Shown: one piece after another, positions 1 to 8,697 of the stretch
Layout: every line of letters starts with the position of its first letter
How positions within the stretch are numbered: position 1 is the first letter of the stretch
NCBI GenBank assembly: GCA_902557775.1
Contig: CACEBD010000001.1
Location: forward strand, 124,001-188,000
Direction of reading: 5' to 3'
DNA: 64,000 bases
Origin: an uncultured Pelagibacteraceae bacterium
Lineage (GTDB): Bacteria > Pseudomonadota > Alphaproteobacteria > Pelagibacterales > Pelagibacteraceae
Made by a program: the position numbers and the translations under genes
Notes under the pieces: model-generated
What the model saw: the letters and a program-made list of their open reading frames with translations, nothing else
What the model was told of the DNA's origin: nothing
The model's database searches: none

Positions 1-546
1 GCCATGTCAACTGCCGATGGTTTAGTTCTTGCGATATCAAATGCGTTATCACACGACATTTATTACAAGATCATAAATCCAAAAGCGGAGACATCTAAAA
101 GACTATTAGTTGCTCGTACACTTCTAGTAATAATCGGAGCTGCTGGTGCTTACATAGCCTCTTTCAGGCTAACAAGTATCTTAGGTTCGGTTGCTTGGGC
201 ATTCGACTTTGCAATGTCAGGTTTATTCTTCCCACTTGTACTTGGTGTATGGTGGAAGAGAGCTACTAGAGAAGGTGCAATCGCTGGTATATTGGCGGGA
301 ATTATTTCAGGAACAGTTTACTTAACGTGGGTGTTCCCTAAATTCTCAGTTCCAATATGGGGCGGTGTAAATACTCCTTTCTTAGGTATTGACCACTTAA
401 GATTTGGTTTAATTGGAGCACCAATTTGTTTAGTTGTAATGGTGGTAGTCAGTTTAATGACTAAAGAACCAAGTCCAGCTACACAAAAATTAGTAGACGA
501 TACAAGAATACCAACAGGTAAGGCTATTCTTGGTAAGCAACACTAA
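1..546 (+). CDS. Sodium:solute symporter (SSS family), C-terminal fragment
   Basis: The reading frame is open from the first base, so the gene starts outside the window and only the last 181 or so residues are seen. The opening AMSTADGLVLAISNALSHD matches the conserved segment of SSS-family transporters in which a helix ends with an 'LSTADG..L..SN..SHD' pattern, as in acetate/cation symporters. At least four hydrophobic membrane segments follow (about residues 35-55, 65-85, 90-112 and 135-152), ending in a short polar cytoplasmic tail. The role is sodium-driven uptake of a small solute; the substrate cannot be told from this fragment. A strong hairpin terminator follows directly, so this is the last gene of its transcript. 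Confidence 0.85.
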   Translation, partial: AMSTADGLVLAISNALSHDIYYKIINPKAETSKRLLVARTLLVIIGAAGAYIASFRLTSILGSVAWAFDFAMSGLFFPLVLGVWWKRATREGAIAGILAGIISGTVYLTWVFPKFSVPIWGGVNTPFLGIDHLRFGLIGAPICLVVMVVVSLMTKEPSPATQKLVDDTRIPTGKAILGKQH

Positions 547-569
547 TTAACAATTATTTAAAATTAAAA

Positions 570-597
570 GGGGCGATTTATTCGCCCCTTTTTTTTT
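570..597 (+). terminator. Intrinsic terminator after the symporter gene
   Basis: A perfect 7-bp GC-rich stem (GGGGCGA at 570-576 pairing with TCGCCCC at 582-588) with a 5-base loop is followed by nine T residues. This is one of only two strong Rho-independent terminators seen in the window. Confidence 0.93.
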
Positions 598-622
598 ACC
601 CAAATCATGATACTTTAGAAAT

Positions 623-958
623 ATGATACCTACTTGGGCTATAGTTCTAGACTATATATTAGGAACAATTATGTGGACCTTAATAGGTAGAGCTTTTATG
701 AATATTTTTCAAAGAGAAGACTCTCAGTTTTTCTTTATGAGAGTATTTGTAAAATATACTAATCCTATAATTAATTTGTTCAAATTTATCACGCCTAGTT
801 TCTTATTTGGTCCTTTTATAGCTTTGTATGTTGCTTGGTTTTTCTACCTATTTAGATTTTATGCCATGCCTTATATTTTAGGTTATGACGTCTGGGGAAT
901 GCTTGCATTTCCATTAGAAAGTGATTTTTCAAGACAATTATATCAACTGTTTAATTAA
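623..958 (+). CDS. Small integral membrane protein, possibly YggT-like
   Basis: The 111-residue product has a hydrophobic N-terminal helix (about 5-25), a polar stretch with REDSQ, a segment reading KYTNPIINLFKFITP, and one or two further hydrophobic helices (about 58-90). The 'TNPIINLFKFITP' segment and the two-membrane-block layout resemble YggT-family proteins, where a similar 'P.L...R...P' loop separates the helices, but I see no decisive motif. It stands alone between the symporter terminator and rpe, 43 bases upstream of rpe, and may share a transcript with rpe. Function is not known. Composition is normal for the window. Confidence 0.6.
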   Translation: MIPTWAIVLDYILGTIMWTLIGRAFMNIFQREDSQFFFMRVFVKYTNPIINLFKFITPSFLFGPFIALYVAWFFYLFRFYAMPYILGYDVWGMLAFPLESDFSRQLYQLFN

Positions 959-1001
959 GCTTATTTTTTGACAAAGTTTTGGATTAAAATATAAGTAAAG
1001 A

Positions 1002-1664
1002 ATGAGTAACTCGATTAAAATTTCACCATCTATTCTATCAGCTGATTTCAGTAAATTGGGTAGTGAGGTTATTTCTTTAGAAAAAGCTGGTGCAGACTAT
1101 ATACACATAGATGTAATGGATGGACATTTTGTTCCAAATTTGACTATAGGGCCTGAAGTTATAAAAAAACTTCGTCCCCTAACGAAGAAAACATTTGATG
1201 TTCATCTAATGATTTCACCAGTAGATAACTTTATTAAAGACTTTGCTGATGCAGGATCAGACATTATTACTTTTCATCCTGAAGCTACTCGAGATATTTC
1301 AAAAACAATAGATTTAATTAAGAATGAGAAAAAAAAAGTTGGAATTTCGCTTAAACCAAAATCAAAAATAGACTTAATCGAAAATTATTTAAGTGAGATA
1401 GACTTAGTACTTATTATGAGTGTTGAGCCAGGGTTTGGTGGACAAAAATTTATGCCTGAAGTTTTAAGTAAAACTAAAACTTTAAAAAAAATGATTAAAG
1501 AAAAAAATTTAAATGTAGATATTGAAATTGATGGTGGAATTAATTTTGAAAATTGTACTCTAGCTAAAGAGGCTGGTGCAAATATTCTTGTTTCTGGTTC
1601 AACTATATTTAGAGAAAACCAAGGTGACTTGAAAAAAAATATAGAAATTTTAAGAAAAAATTAG
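1002..1664 (+). CDS. rpe: Ribulose-phosphate 3-epimerase
   Basis: This 220-residue TIM-barrel enzyme interconverts ribulose 5-phosphate and xylulose 5-phosphate in the pentose phosphate pathway. Family motifs are all present in order: ISPSILSADF (about 7-16), HIDVMDGHFVPNLTIGP (about 35-51, metal-binding His and Asp), DVHLMI (about 66), MSVEPGFGGQKF (about 139-150) and EIDGGI (about 175, second catalytic Asp). Length equals the usual family length. The stop codon is only 3 bases from the ATG of the heparinase-like gene, so the two are almost certainly cotranscribed with purH behind them. Confidence 0.97.
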   Translation: MSNSIKISPSILSADFSKLGSEVISLEKAGADYIHIDVMDGHFVPNLTIGPEVIKKLRPLTKKTFDVHLMISPVDNFIKDFADAGSDIITFHPEATRDISKTIDLIKNEKKKVGISLKPKSKIDLIENYLSEIDLVLIMSVEPGFGGQKFMPEVLSKTKTLKKMIKEKNLNVDIEIDGGINFENCTLAKEAGANILVSGSTIFRENQGDLKKNIEILRKN

Positions 1665-1667
1665 TAG

Positions 1668-3305
1668 ATGTTTGGCTTAAAAGGTGCCTATTTTTATTTA
1701 ATTGCTCTTCAAATAACTATTATCAAATTTTTTAAGAAAATATATTTTACTTCGAACTATTACAATAAATCTTTGTTATCAAAGATACCTGTACAGGTTT
1801 ACTATAATCCCAATCCATTTTTATTATCAATAATATCTCCATATAAGAGGGGATCTTTTAAAATAAGTGAAATTAATCCTAACGATTTTTGGTTAAGTCA
1901 TAAAAACAATTTTGATCATCACAATTTTTTGTGGCTAAGTTTAATCGATAGAAAAGTAGATGGAAAAAATATTCAAAAAATTATTTTTTTATGGATGCTT
2001 AAATATTCTAATTTTAAAAGAAAAATTTGGGAAACTTCTACTCTATGTACAAGAATTATTAGCTGGATGCTTAATATTGATATAATAATATCGAATGGCA
2101 CCTTTGAGTTTAAAAAGAAATTTTTTCAAAATATAATTTTACAATGTAATCATTTAAAAAAAAATATTAAATTTGAGAAAAATTCATTACATAAATTAAA
2201 AATTCTTACAGCTTTAATATTATCAGGAATAATTTTCAAGGAATATGAGGAAAATTATAGTATTGGTATTAAAGAACTAGAAAAATTTGTAAAATCAAAT
2301 TTTGATGTAGACGGTTTTCCATTAACCAGAAGCACGGACGATCTAATTTTTTTTACTAAATATTTGTTATTGTGTTATGAAAATATTAAAGATGCTCATC
2401 AATATATGCCGGAGTTTCTAGATGAAATAATTAAAAAAAATCTAGAGTGTATTAAGTTTTTTAAAACACCCAATAATCAAACTCCTCTATTCAATGGTGC
2501 GTCTGAAAATGATTTAAACTATTTTAATAAATACTTAGAAAAAATAAGATTAACTAAAAAGGAAAAAAAAAATACTATCGGAGGAATTTTCTCTGCTAAA
2601 TCAAAAAACCAAATTTTATATCTAGACATTGGTGAGCCTCCAAAAAAAAGTTTTTCAAAAAACTACCAATCAGGCCCTCTTTCTTTTGAGTATTATTTAG
2701 ACGGTACGAAGATTATTACCAATTGTGGTTTTGGTGGCAATATTTCTCCCAAAGCAGAACTTTTAAGTAAATTAACCGCAAGCCAATCTACTTTAACAAT
2801 AAATGACACTAGCGTAACGAAATTTGAAAAAAATAAGTTACTCAATAATATCTTTGGAAATTCAATAAAAAATACTTTTAAAACAAATGAATTAAAATAT
2901 GTAGATGATAAAAATATGCATGGCTGCTCTATTATCCATAACGGCTACGAAAAGGACTTTAGTTGTATTCATAAAAGAGAGATATATCTTGACCATGAAG
3001 CCAATAAACTGAAAGGAATAGATCACATTTTTAAAAAAAGTGATGGCCTGCCAATCAGATACGTTTTTCGATTTCACTTAAATCCAGAGCTTGAGGCCGT
3101 TAAAACTATGAGTGGAAACAGTGCATTAATACAGGTTACCAAGAATAAATCTTTGGTTTTTACTATTAAGGATGAAAATCTTGAGATGGAAAAAAGTATT
3201 TATCTTGGAGGAAAAAAAATATTAGATAATACTTGTATAACTATTTCTGGTAATTTAGTTAATAAAGATAAATCTTTTTATTGGGAAATTAAAAAAAAAA
3301 TTTAA
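1668..3305 (+). CDS. Heparinase II/III family protein
   Basis: The 545-residue product has an alpha-helical N-terminal half (toroid-like, about 60-290) and a beta-rich C-terminal half starting near GPLSFEYYLDGTKIITNCGFG (about 337-357). That last segment matches the start of the heparinase II/III C-terminal domain, in which a Tyr/His region precedes 'N.G'. In alphaproteobacteria a gene of this family commonly sits immediately before purH, as here (spacing 1 base), which supports the call. The members of this family are polysaccharide lyases or relatives, but the substrate here is unknown, and an envelope or capsule glycan role is only inferred. No clear signal peptide is visible, although residues 8-22 are hydrophobic. 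Confidence 0.8.
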   Translation: MFGLKGAYFYLIALQITIIKFFKKIYFTSNYYNKSLLSKIPVQVYYNPNPFLLSIISPYKRGSFKISEINPNDFWLSHKNNFDHHNFLWLSLIDRKVDGKNIQKIIFLWMLKYSNFKRKIWETSTLCTRIISWMLNIDIIISNGTFEFKKKFFQNIILQCNHLKKNIKFEKNSLHKLKILTALILSGIIFKEYEENYSIGIKELEKFVKSNFDVDGFPLTRSTDDLIFFTKYLLLCYENIKDAHQYMPEFLDEIIKKNLECIKFFKTPNNQTPLFNGASENDLNYFNKYLEKIRLTKKEKKNTIGGIFSAKSKNQILYLDIGEPPKKSFSKNYQSGPLSFEYYLDGTKIITNCGFGGNISPKAELLSKLTASQSTLTINDTSVTKFEKNKLLNNIFGNSIKNTFKTNELKYVDDKNMHGCSIIHNGYEKDFSCIHKREIYLDHEANKLKGIDHIFKKSDGLPIRYVFRFHLNPELEAVKTMSGNSALIQVTKNKSLVFTIKDENLEMEKSIYLGGKKILDNTCITISGNLVNKDKSFYWEIKKKI

Positions 3306-3306
3306 G

Positions 3307-4857
3307 ATGAACTTAAAAATTAAAAACGCTTTAGTATCTATTTCCGATAAAGATAAAATAATACCTTTATTAAATATTTTTAAAAAACATAAAATTAATA
3401 TTTTAAGTTCAGGTGGAACATACAAATTTATAAAAAAACTTGGATTTAAATGTACTGAGTTGTCTAAGTATACTGGTTTTAAGGAAATGTTAGACGGGAG
3501 GGTAAAAACTCTTCACCCAAAAATACATGCGGGAATATTACACGATAGACAAAATAAAAGACATAGAAATGAAATGTCAAAAAATAAATTTCCGTCAATT
3601 GACTTAATTATTGTAAACTTCTATCCATTTCAAAAAATAGTAAGTAATACTAAAAACTCAAAAAAAATTATTGAAAATATCGATATTGGTGGTCCAACAA
3701 TGGTTAGAGCCGCCGCTAAAAATTTTAAAAATGTTACAATAATTACAAATAAAAATGATTATTCCCTTTTAATTAAAGAATTAGAAAAATTTTCTGGAAA
3801 GACGAGTCTAAAATTCAGAGAATTTATGTCATCTAAAGCGTTTGGATTAACTGCATACTATGACGCAATGATTGCAAATTGGTTTAACAAAAAATTGAGC
3901 ATCCATTTTCCAGAAAGAAAAACAATTTTCGGGCGAAAATTAAAAACACTAAGGTATGGTGAAAATCCACATCAAGAGAGTTCAATTTACGTCAACGATT
4001 ACAATGATCAGAAGTTAAGTTTTGATCAATTGCAAGGAAAAGAATTAAGTTATAATAATTATAATGATATATTTGCTTCTTTAGATATTCTCGGGTCTAT
4101 AAAAGGGAAATTTGGGACAGTAATTATTAAGCATGCAAACCCTTGCGGGGTCGCAGAACATAAAAATGCATTAGAGTCATTTAAAAGTGCTTTTGCTTGT
4201 GACCCAGTTAGTGCTTTTGGAGGAGTGGTTGCTTGTAACTACAAATTAAATGCAAAAATAACCTCCGAAATTACAAAAAATTTCTCAGAGGTAATTTTGG
4301 CTAAAGGGTTTGATAAAGATTCTCTTAAAATATTTAAAAAGAGAAAAAATTTAAGAGTTATTGATATATCTAAATATAAGCATAAAAATATTTCTTCTAT
4401 TAAAGCATTTGATGGTTCATTTTTGATACAAAAAAAAGATCAAATGATTTTAGATAAGAAAAAGTTAAAGTGTGTAACAAAATTAAAACCTAACAAAAAA
4501 GAATTAGCTGAAATCGAATTTGCCTTTAAAATGTGTAAATATATTAAATCAAATGCAATTGTATTATGTAAAAACTTTTCTACTATCGGAATAGGAGCTG
4601 GACAACCTAGTAGATTAGATAGCTGTAAAATAGCCATTCAAAAAGCAAAAAAATTTTTACCAAGTAAAATTAAAAATTCTATTGCTGCATCGGATGCGTT
4701 TTTTCCTTTTGCAGACGGTATTAAAACTTTAATTAGATCAGGAGTAAAAATAATTATTCAACCTGGAGGATCGATACGAGATCAAGAGGTTATTAAAGTA
4801 GCCAATAAAGGAAAAATAAAGATGTTGTTTACTGGCATTAGACATTTTAATCATTAA
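3307..4857 (+). CDS. purH: Bifunctional AICAR formyltransferase / IMP cyclohydrolase
   Basis: PurH performs the last two steps of purine synthesis: formylation of AICAR and ring closure to IMP. The N-terminal MGS-like cyclohydrolase domain shows ALVSISDKDKI, LSSGGTYKFI and GRVKTLHPKIHAGIL (about residues 64-78). The C-terminal transformylase domain shows LRYGENPHQ (about 217-225), KHANPCGVA (about 275-283), DPVSAFGGVVA and a C-terminal DAFFPFADG followed by IIQPGGSIRDQEVI. At 516 residues it has the normal length. It is the last gene of the rpe-heparinase-purH cluster, and its TAA overlaps the stop of the convergent pterin dehydratase gene by four bases. Confidence 0.98.
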   Translation: MNLKIKNALVSISDKDKIIPLLNIFKKHKINILSSGGTYKFIKKLGFKCTELSKYTGFKEMLDGRVKTLHPKIHAGILHDRQNKRHRNEMSKNKFPSIDLIIVNFYPFQKIVSNTKNSKKIIENIDIGGPTMVRAAAKNFKNVTIITNKNDYSLLIKELEKFSGKTSLKFREFMSSKAFGLTAYYDAMIANWFNKKLSIHFPERKTIFGRKLKTLRYGENPHQESSIYVNDYNDQKLSFDQLQGKELSYNNYNDIFASLDILGSIKGKFGTVIIKHANPCGVAEHKNALESFKSAFACDPVSAFGGVVACNYKLNAKITSEITKNFSEVILAKGFDKDSLKIFKKRKNLRVIDISKYKHKNISSIKAFDGSFLIQKKDQMILDKKKLKCVTKLKPNKKELAEIEFAFKMCKYIKSNAIVLCKNFSTIGIGAGQPSRLDSCKIAIQKAKKFLPSKIKNSIAASDAFFPFADGIKTLIRSGVKIIIQPGGSIRDQEVIKVANKGKIKMLFTGIRHFNH

Positions 4858-5189
4858 ATTTTGTCTACTTTAGCTGCTAAAATAAAGTCACTTTCTGCTA
4901 AACCTTTAATTGCATGAGTAAGAATTTTTACTTTACAGTAACCCCATCCAAAAAAAATATCGGGATGATGATTTTCTTTTTCCGAAATATCTGAAACTTT
5001 ATTAACAAAGATCTGGCTATCCTTGAAATTTTTGAATTTAAATTCTTTAAATAAATAAAAACTTCCATCAGAATCACTTTTCACATCCCATCCATCAACT
5101 TTTTTAAGATACTTATGAATTTCACTCTTATCGAAAGGAGGTATGTCACCCTGACAAGGAACACATTTTTTTGAGGATAGATCGTTCAT
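4854..5189 (-). CDS. phhB: 4a-hydroxytetrahydrobiopterin (pterin-4a-carbinolamine) dehydratase
   Basis: This 111-residue protein carries the family signature ENHHPDIFFGWGYCKVKILTHAIKGL (about 72-97; written here only as its His-His-Pro-Asp core and the downstream Thr-His), together with the N-terminal 'CVPCQGDIPPF' pair of cysteines common in proteobacterial members. The known activity is dehydration of 4a-hydroxy-tetrahydropterin to recycle the cofactor of aromatic amino acid hydroxylases. No hydroxylase is nearby, and in bacteria lacking one the family is thought to act in molybdopterin or general pterin metabolism. Its start overlaps the fkbM stop by 4 bases, so it is translated from the tRNA-Gly/fkbM side. 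Confidence 0.92.
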   Translation of the reverse strand: MNDLSSKKCVPCQGDIPPFDKSEIHKYLKKVDGWDVKSDSDGSFYLFKEFKFKNFKDSQIFVNKVSDISEKENHHPDIFFGWGYCKVKILTHAIKGLAESDFILAAKVDKI

Positions 5190-6097
5190 CTTAGATAATC
5201 TTTATATGATTTGTTTTCTTTTTTAAATAAAAAATAATTTCCAATAGTATTATGAATTTTATCTAACTTATTAATTTCACTCAATATATCATCTACACTT
5301 AAGATTTTGCCATTATTACTATAAATCTCATATTCATTTTGAACAAGAAAGGCTTTGAGATAATCATAGTTAAACCTTTGATTCTGAGTTATATATCTTG
5401 AAAACTCAATTATAATTATTGGTTTATATTGCTGTATAATTTTTTTGGCGCCAGCTAGTACATCCAGATCGCTCCCTTCTACATCAATTTTAATAATTAA
5501 TGTTTCTTCATTTAATATCTCTTCACGTAAAACTGTGTCGAGTGTAATGGTATCTATTTTTATGGAATTTATTACTTTGTAATCTGAGGATATTATTGAA
5601 CTTTCCCAGTCTTTCTCGCTCTCTTTTAGTTCTACAATAGAATTATCTACATGCGATACTGCTTTGTTAAAATATTTTATGTTATTAAACTTATTTAAAT
5701 CAATATTTTTTTTAAACTCTTTAAATGTATCTGGTGAGGCTTCTATAGATATAACTTTATTTTTATTTGATAATGAACAAACGAATAAAGAGTAAAAACC
5801 AAAATTAGAACCACAATCTATCAAAAAAATACTTGATTTTTTGGAAACTTCTTTAATGAAGTTAATTTCAGCTTTATCAAAGAAATCACACTTCTGTAGT
5901 ATTGAATATGAGGCTTTTGTTTTTTTGTTATCAGAAAAGAGATAAAAATCATAAATTTTTACTAATAAAGGCTTATTAAAAAATTGTCTTAAAGCTCTAT
6001 AAAAAAGATAATAAAATATATTTCTCTTAAAAAATCTTATGTCCCGATTATTTATGTAATTCTGAAAGATTTTTGTAGCTAAATTTTGGTTTTTCAC
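5186..6097 (-). CDS. FkbM-family SAM-dependent methyltransferase
   Basis: The 303-residue product shows a Rossmann methyltransferase: FLIDCGSNFGFYSLF (motif I, about 90-104), VISIEASPDTFKEFKKN (motif post I), and TLDTVLREEI..LIIKIDVEGSDLDVLAGA, the typical FkbM 'KIDVEG.E..VL.GA' signature at about 198-217. FkbM proteins methylate sugars or other hydroxyl groups of surface or secondary metabolites; the substrate here is unknown. The start is a GTG only 10 bases downstream of the tRNA-Gly CCA end on the same strand, so it may be read through from the tRNA promoter. In SAR11 such genes are typical of variable regions, and the position directly behind a tRNA fits a possible acquired gene. Codon use looks like that of its neighbours. 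Confidence 0.88.
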   Translation of the reverse strand: MKNQNLATKIFQNYINNRDIRFFKRNIFYYLFYRALRQFFNKPLLVKIYDFYLFSDNKKTKASYSILQKCDFFDKAEINFIKEVSKKSSIFLIDCGSNFGFYSLFVCSLSNKNKVISIEASPDTFKEFKKNIDLNKFNNIKYFNKAVSHVDNSIVELKESEKDWESSIISSDYKVINSIKIDTITLDTVLREEILNEETLIIKIDVEGSDLDVLAGAKKIIQQYKPIIIIEFSRYITQNQRFNYDYLKAFLVQNEYEIYSNNGKILSVDDILSEINKLDKIHNTIGNYFLFKKENKSYKDYLR

Positions 6098-6107
6098 ATT
6101 AAGTAAT

Positions 6108-6182
6108 TGGAGCGGGCAAAGGGGTTCGAACCCTCGACCTTCTCGTTGGCAACGAGACGCTCTACCACTGAGCTATGCCCGC
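6108..6182 (-). tRNA. tRNA-Gly (anticodon GCC)
   Basis: The minus strand folds as a complete 75-base tRNA with acceptor stem GCGGGCA/TGCCCGC, a D arm AGCTCAGTGGTAGAGC-type sequence, an anticodon arm TCTCG-TTGCCAA-CGAGA with GCC at positions 34-36, a TTCGAA-type T loop, and an encoded CCA at 6110-6108. It is the only tRNA I found in the window. Confidence 0.97.
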
Positions 6183-6275
6183 AATATAAATTAATTATAA
6201 TATACAGTATCTACAGTGGTCAACCTAAATAAAATGTCGCTATCGATTATAAGAAATATTTACTATAATGTTTTG

Positions 6276-6893
6276 ATGAAATCTTTTCCAAATATAATTC
6301 CTATCTTTCCTTTAAGTGGAGTGATCTACTTTCCTAAAACAAATTTACCATTAAATATTTTCGAACAACGATATTTAGATCTTGTTAATGATGCATACAA
6401 TAAAGATAAACTTATGGGGATGGTGCAATCTCAAAAAAGAGGTGATGAGGTTTATAAAGTTGGATGTCTTGGAAAAATTAGTGATCTTCAAAAAAGCAAG
6501 GATGGGAGAATTTTGATCAATCTTACAGGCATTACTAGATTTGAAATATTGCAGGAAGTAAAGAATAACAAGAGGTATCGTGAATTTAAAGTAAACTACA
6601 AAAATTTTGAAATTGATCTAAAAAGTGTAGCTGAAAAACAAAGTTCAGAAATACTGATGGACAAGGCCAAAATTTTTTTTAAAAAAAACGGATTGTTATT
6701 AAATTGGAAAGAGTTTGAAAAGTTAGACGAAATGCAAAAAATAGATACCTTATCAATGATTTCTCCAATAACGAATGAGGAAAAACAAAAATTGTTAGAA
6801 GCATTCTCAATCAATGACAAGATTAAAACTTTAGAAGATATTATTAGTTTCTACTTACACGATGTAAATTTTAATAATCAAACGATTCAATAA
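6276..6893 (+). CDS. LON substrate-binding (N-terminal Lon-like) domain protein
   Basis: Residues starting IIPIFPLSGVIYFPKTNLPLNIFEQRYLDLV are the hallmark of the LON N-terminal (PUA-like) domain, followed by GMVQSQKRGDEVYKVGCLGKI and LTGITRFEI. No ATPase or peptidase domain follows, so this is one of the free-standing LON-domain proteins common in alphaproteobacteria; the role is uncertain (a substrate-binding or adaptor function is often proposed). I chose the ATG at 6276 (205 residues) because family members begin directly with the 'P.IPIFPL' strand; an upstream GTG at 6216 or ATG at 6234 would add 20 or 14 unconserved residues. It is divergent from tRNA-Gly and convergent with rho. Confidence 0.85.
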   Translation: MKSFPNIIPIFPLSGVIYFPKTNLPLNIFEQRYLDLVNDAYNKDKLMGMVQSQKRGDEVYKVGCLGKISDLQKSKDGRILINLTGITRFEILQEVKNNKRYREFKVNYKNFEIDLKSVAEKQSSEILMDKAKIFFKKNGLLLNWKEFEKLDEMQKIDTLSMISPITNEEKQKLLEAFSINDKIKTLEDIISFYLHDVNFNNQTIQ

Positions 6894-6896
6894 ATT

Positions 6897-8171
6897 TTAG
6901 TTAGAAGATTTGTTCATTGAATCAAAAAAATCAGAATTGTTTTTTGTATTTTTAAGTTTTGATATCAAAAACTCTATACCATCCATTGTTCCCATTGGGC
7001 TTATTATTCGTCTTAAAACATTCATTTTAGATAATTCATCTTTTTCAAAAAGCAACTCTTCTCTTCTCGTGCCTGATCTAGTGATATCAAGAGCAGGATA
7101 GATTCTTTTATCTGCAACTTTTCTATCTAGAATTAGTTCTGAATTACCAGTGCCTTTGAATTCCTCAAATATTACTTCATCCATCCTGCTTCCTGTATCT
7201 ATTAATGCAGTTGAAATTATTGTTAATGAACCACCCTCTTCCACATTTCTTGCTGCTCCAAAGAATCTCTTCGGTCTTTGAAGAGCGTTAGCATCGACTC
7301 CGCCGGTTAAAACTTTTCCTGAACTTGGTATCACTGCATTGTATGCTCTTCCTAATCTTGTTATTGAATCTAGTAAAATTACAACGTCTTTCTTATGTTC
7401 AACTAATCTTTTGGCTTTTTCTATTACCATTTCAGCAACGGCAACGTGTCTTGAAGCGGGCTCATCAAATGTTGAGGCAACTACTTCACCCTTAACAGAT
7501 CTTTGCATGTCAGTAACTTCCTCTGGTCTTTCATCTATTAACAAAACCATTAAATAGCATTCTGGATGATTTGCTGTAATTGATTGAGCTATATTTTGAA
7601 GTATGATTGTTTTACCTGCGCGAGGCGGGGATACAATTAATGATCTTTGACCTTTACCGATCGGACTTACAAGATCGATAAGCCTTGCTGTATTGTCGGG
7701 TTTTTTTTCTACTTTGTTAGTTTCTACCTCTAACTTAATTCTTTCGTTAGGATATAACGGTGTTAAATTGTCAAAAGCAATTTTATTTTTTCCTTTGTCT
7801 GGCTCATCAAAATTAATTTTATTTACTTTTAATAAAGCAAAATATCTTTCAGCATCTTTTGGTCCTCTAATTTCACCCTCTACTGAGTCACCTGTTCTTA
7901 AACCAAACCTTCTAATTTGGCTTGGGCTTACGTAAATATCGTCTGGTCCTGGAAGATAATTAGACTCTATTGCTCTCAAGAAACCAAAGCCATCTTGCAG
8001 CACTTCGAGCACACCTGTGGCTGTAATTTGCTCATTTTTTTCGGCCAATTTTTTTAATATTGCAAAAAGTATTTCTTGTTTTCTAAGTGTACTGGGGTTT
8101 TCAATACCTAATTTTTCAGCTTCGCTAATAAGCTCTGCAGGATTTTTTTGCTTTAATTCTTGTAAGTTCAT
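6897..8171 (-). CDS. rho: Transcription termination factor Rho
   Basis: Rho is the hexameric RNA-dependent ATPase that ends transcription at many sites. At 424 residues it has the usual length. The N-terminal SAP-like helix domain ([21 protein letters not shown], 1-20) and the cold-shock-like RNA-binding domain ([14 protein letters not shown] about 57-70; [24 protein letters not shown]) are followed by the ATPase core with Walker [13 protein letters not shown] (about 180-191), Walker [17 protein letters not shown] and the conserved [23 protein letters not shown]-type region. With few intrinsic terminators in this genome, Rho presumably does most of the termination. Its place near hemE and the putative origin is conserved in alphaproteobacteria. 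Confidence 0.98.
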   Translation of the reverse strand: MNLQELKQKNPAELISEAEKLGIENPSTLRKQEILFAILKKLAEKNEQITATGVLEVLQDGFGFLRAIESNYLPGPDDIYVSPSQIRRFGLRTGDSVEGEIRGPKDAERYFALLKVNKINFDEPDKGKNKIAFDNLTPLYPNERIKLEVETNKVEKKPDNTARLIDLVSPIGKGQRSLIVSPPRAGKTIILQNIAQSITANHPECYLMVLLIDERPEEVTDMQRSVKGEVVASTFDEPASRHVAVAEMVIEKAKRLVEHKKDVVILLDSITRLGRAYNAVIPSSGKVLTGGVDANALQRPKRFFGAARNVEEGGSLTIISTALIDTGSRMDEVIFEEFKGTGNSELILDRKVADKRIYPALDITRSGTRREELLFEKDELSKMNVLRRIISPMGTMDGIEFLISKLKNTKNNSDFFDSMNKSSN

Positions 8172-8204
8172 GTGATTATTTGAGAGTTTAAGGAAAGTAA
8201 TTAA

Positions 8205-8233
8205 AATATAAGGCTTTTTAAAAAAAATTCAAG
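8205..8233 (-). promoter_or_regulatory. Predicted promoter of rho, possibly heat-shock (RpoH) type
   Basis: On the minus strand a CTTGAA box (8233-8228) is separated from CTTATAT (8212-8206) so that 17 bases lie between CTTG and CTTAT. This fits the alphaproteobacterial RpoH consensus CTTG-N17/18-CYTATNT. The same bases can be read as a weaker sigma-70 promoter, TTGAAT and TATATT 16 bases apart, so the sigma assignment is open. The start of rho lies about 34 bases downstream. Confidence 0.4.
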
Positions 8234-8282
8234 TCTGAGATTGCTTTAAATTTTTAAAAAAAAGGGCTAAATTAAGCTTATT

Positions 8283-8696
8283 ATGGATTTAAATGAGAAA
8301 GAGTTTAAAGCTTTTGGAAAGAGCATGGAATATCTATCATTATATTATGGAATATTTCTAATTTTATGGGGCTTAATAATCAGTTTTATATCTAGCAGTT
8401 CTTCAATGACTTCATATATTCCAACGTTTATAGGGTTATTAATTACTATTTTTTCTTCTTTATCTTTATTTTTTCCTAACAAAAAAAAAATTTATATGCA
8501 CATAGTGGTTTTATTTGGTTTAATTACTGCACTTGGTGGATTAGATTTTTTAAGAGGGCTTATAAATGGGAGCGCTTTTATTAATTTTTGGGCAGACTTA
8601 ACTAAAATTATAATGCTTATTACCGGAAGTTACTTTGTTTACCTTTGTGTTAAATCGTTCATATTTGCGAGAAAAATAAAAGAGGAAACTGAGTAA
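8283..8696 (+). CDS. Unknown four-helix membrane protein
   Basis: I do not recognise this 137-residue protein. It has four predicted membrane helices: about 20-37 (GIFLILWGLIISFI), 44-64 (ser-rich loop SSSSS before it), 71-88 (IVVLFGLITALGGLDFL) and 104-127, with charged ends (MDLNEKEFKAF; KIKEETE). It occupies the spot between rho and the heme genes where many alphaproteobacteria carry hemJ, a four-helix protoporphyrinogen oxidase, but it lacks HemJ's conserved histidines and 'W..KA.H' start, so I do not call it that. It is divergent from rho (111-base gap) and convergent with hemG (1-base gap). Confidence 0.65.
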   Translation: MDLNEKEFKAFGKSMEYLSLYYGIFLILWGLIISFISSSSSMTSYIPTFIGLLITIFSSLSLFFPNKKKIYMHIVVLFGLITALGGLDFLRGLINGSAFINFWADLTKIIMLITGSYFVYLCVKSFIFARKIKEETE

Positions 8697-8697
8697 A

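Noticed and set aside
2892-3077. Small antisense frame inside the heparinase-like gene
   Set aside because: It lies wholly within a longer, better supported gene and has no recognisable motif or ribosome site.
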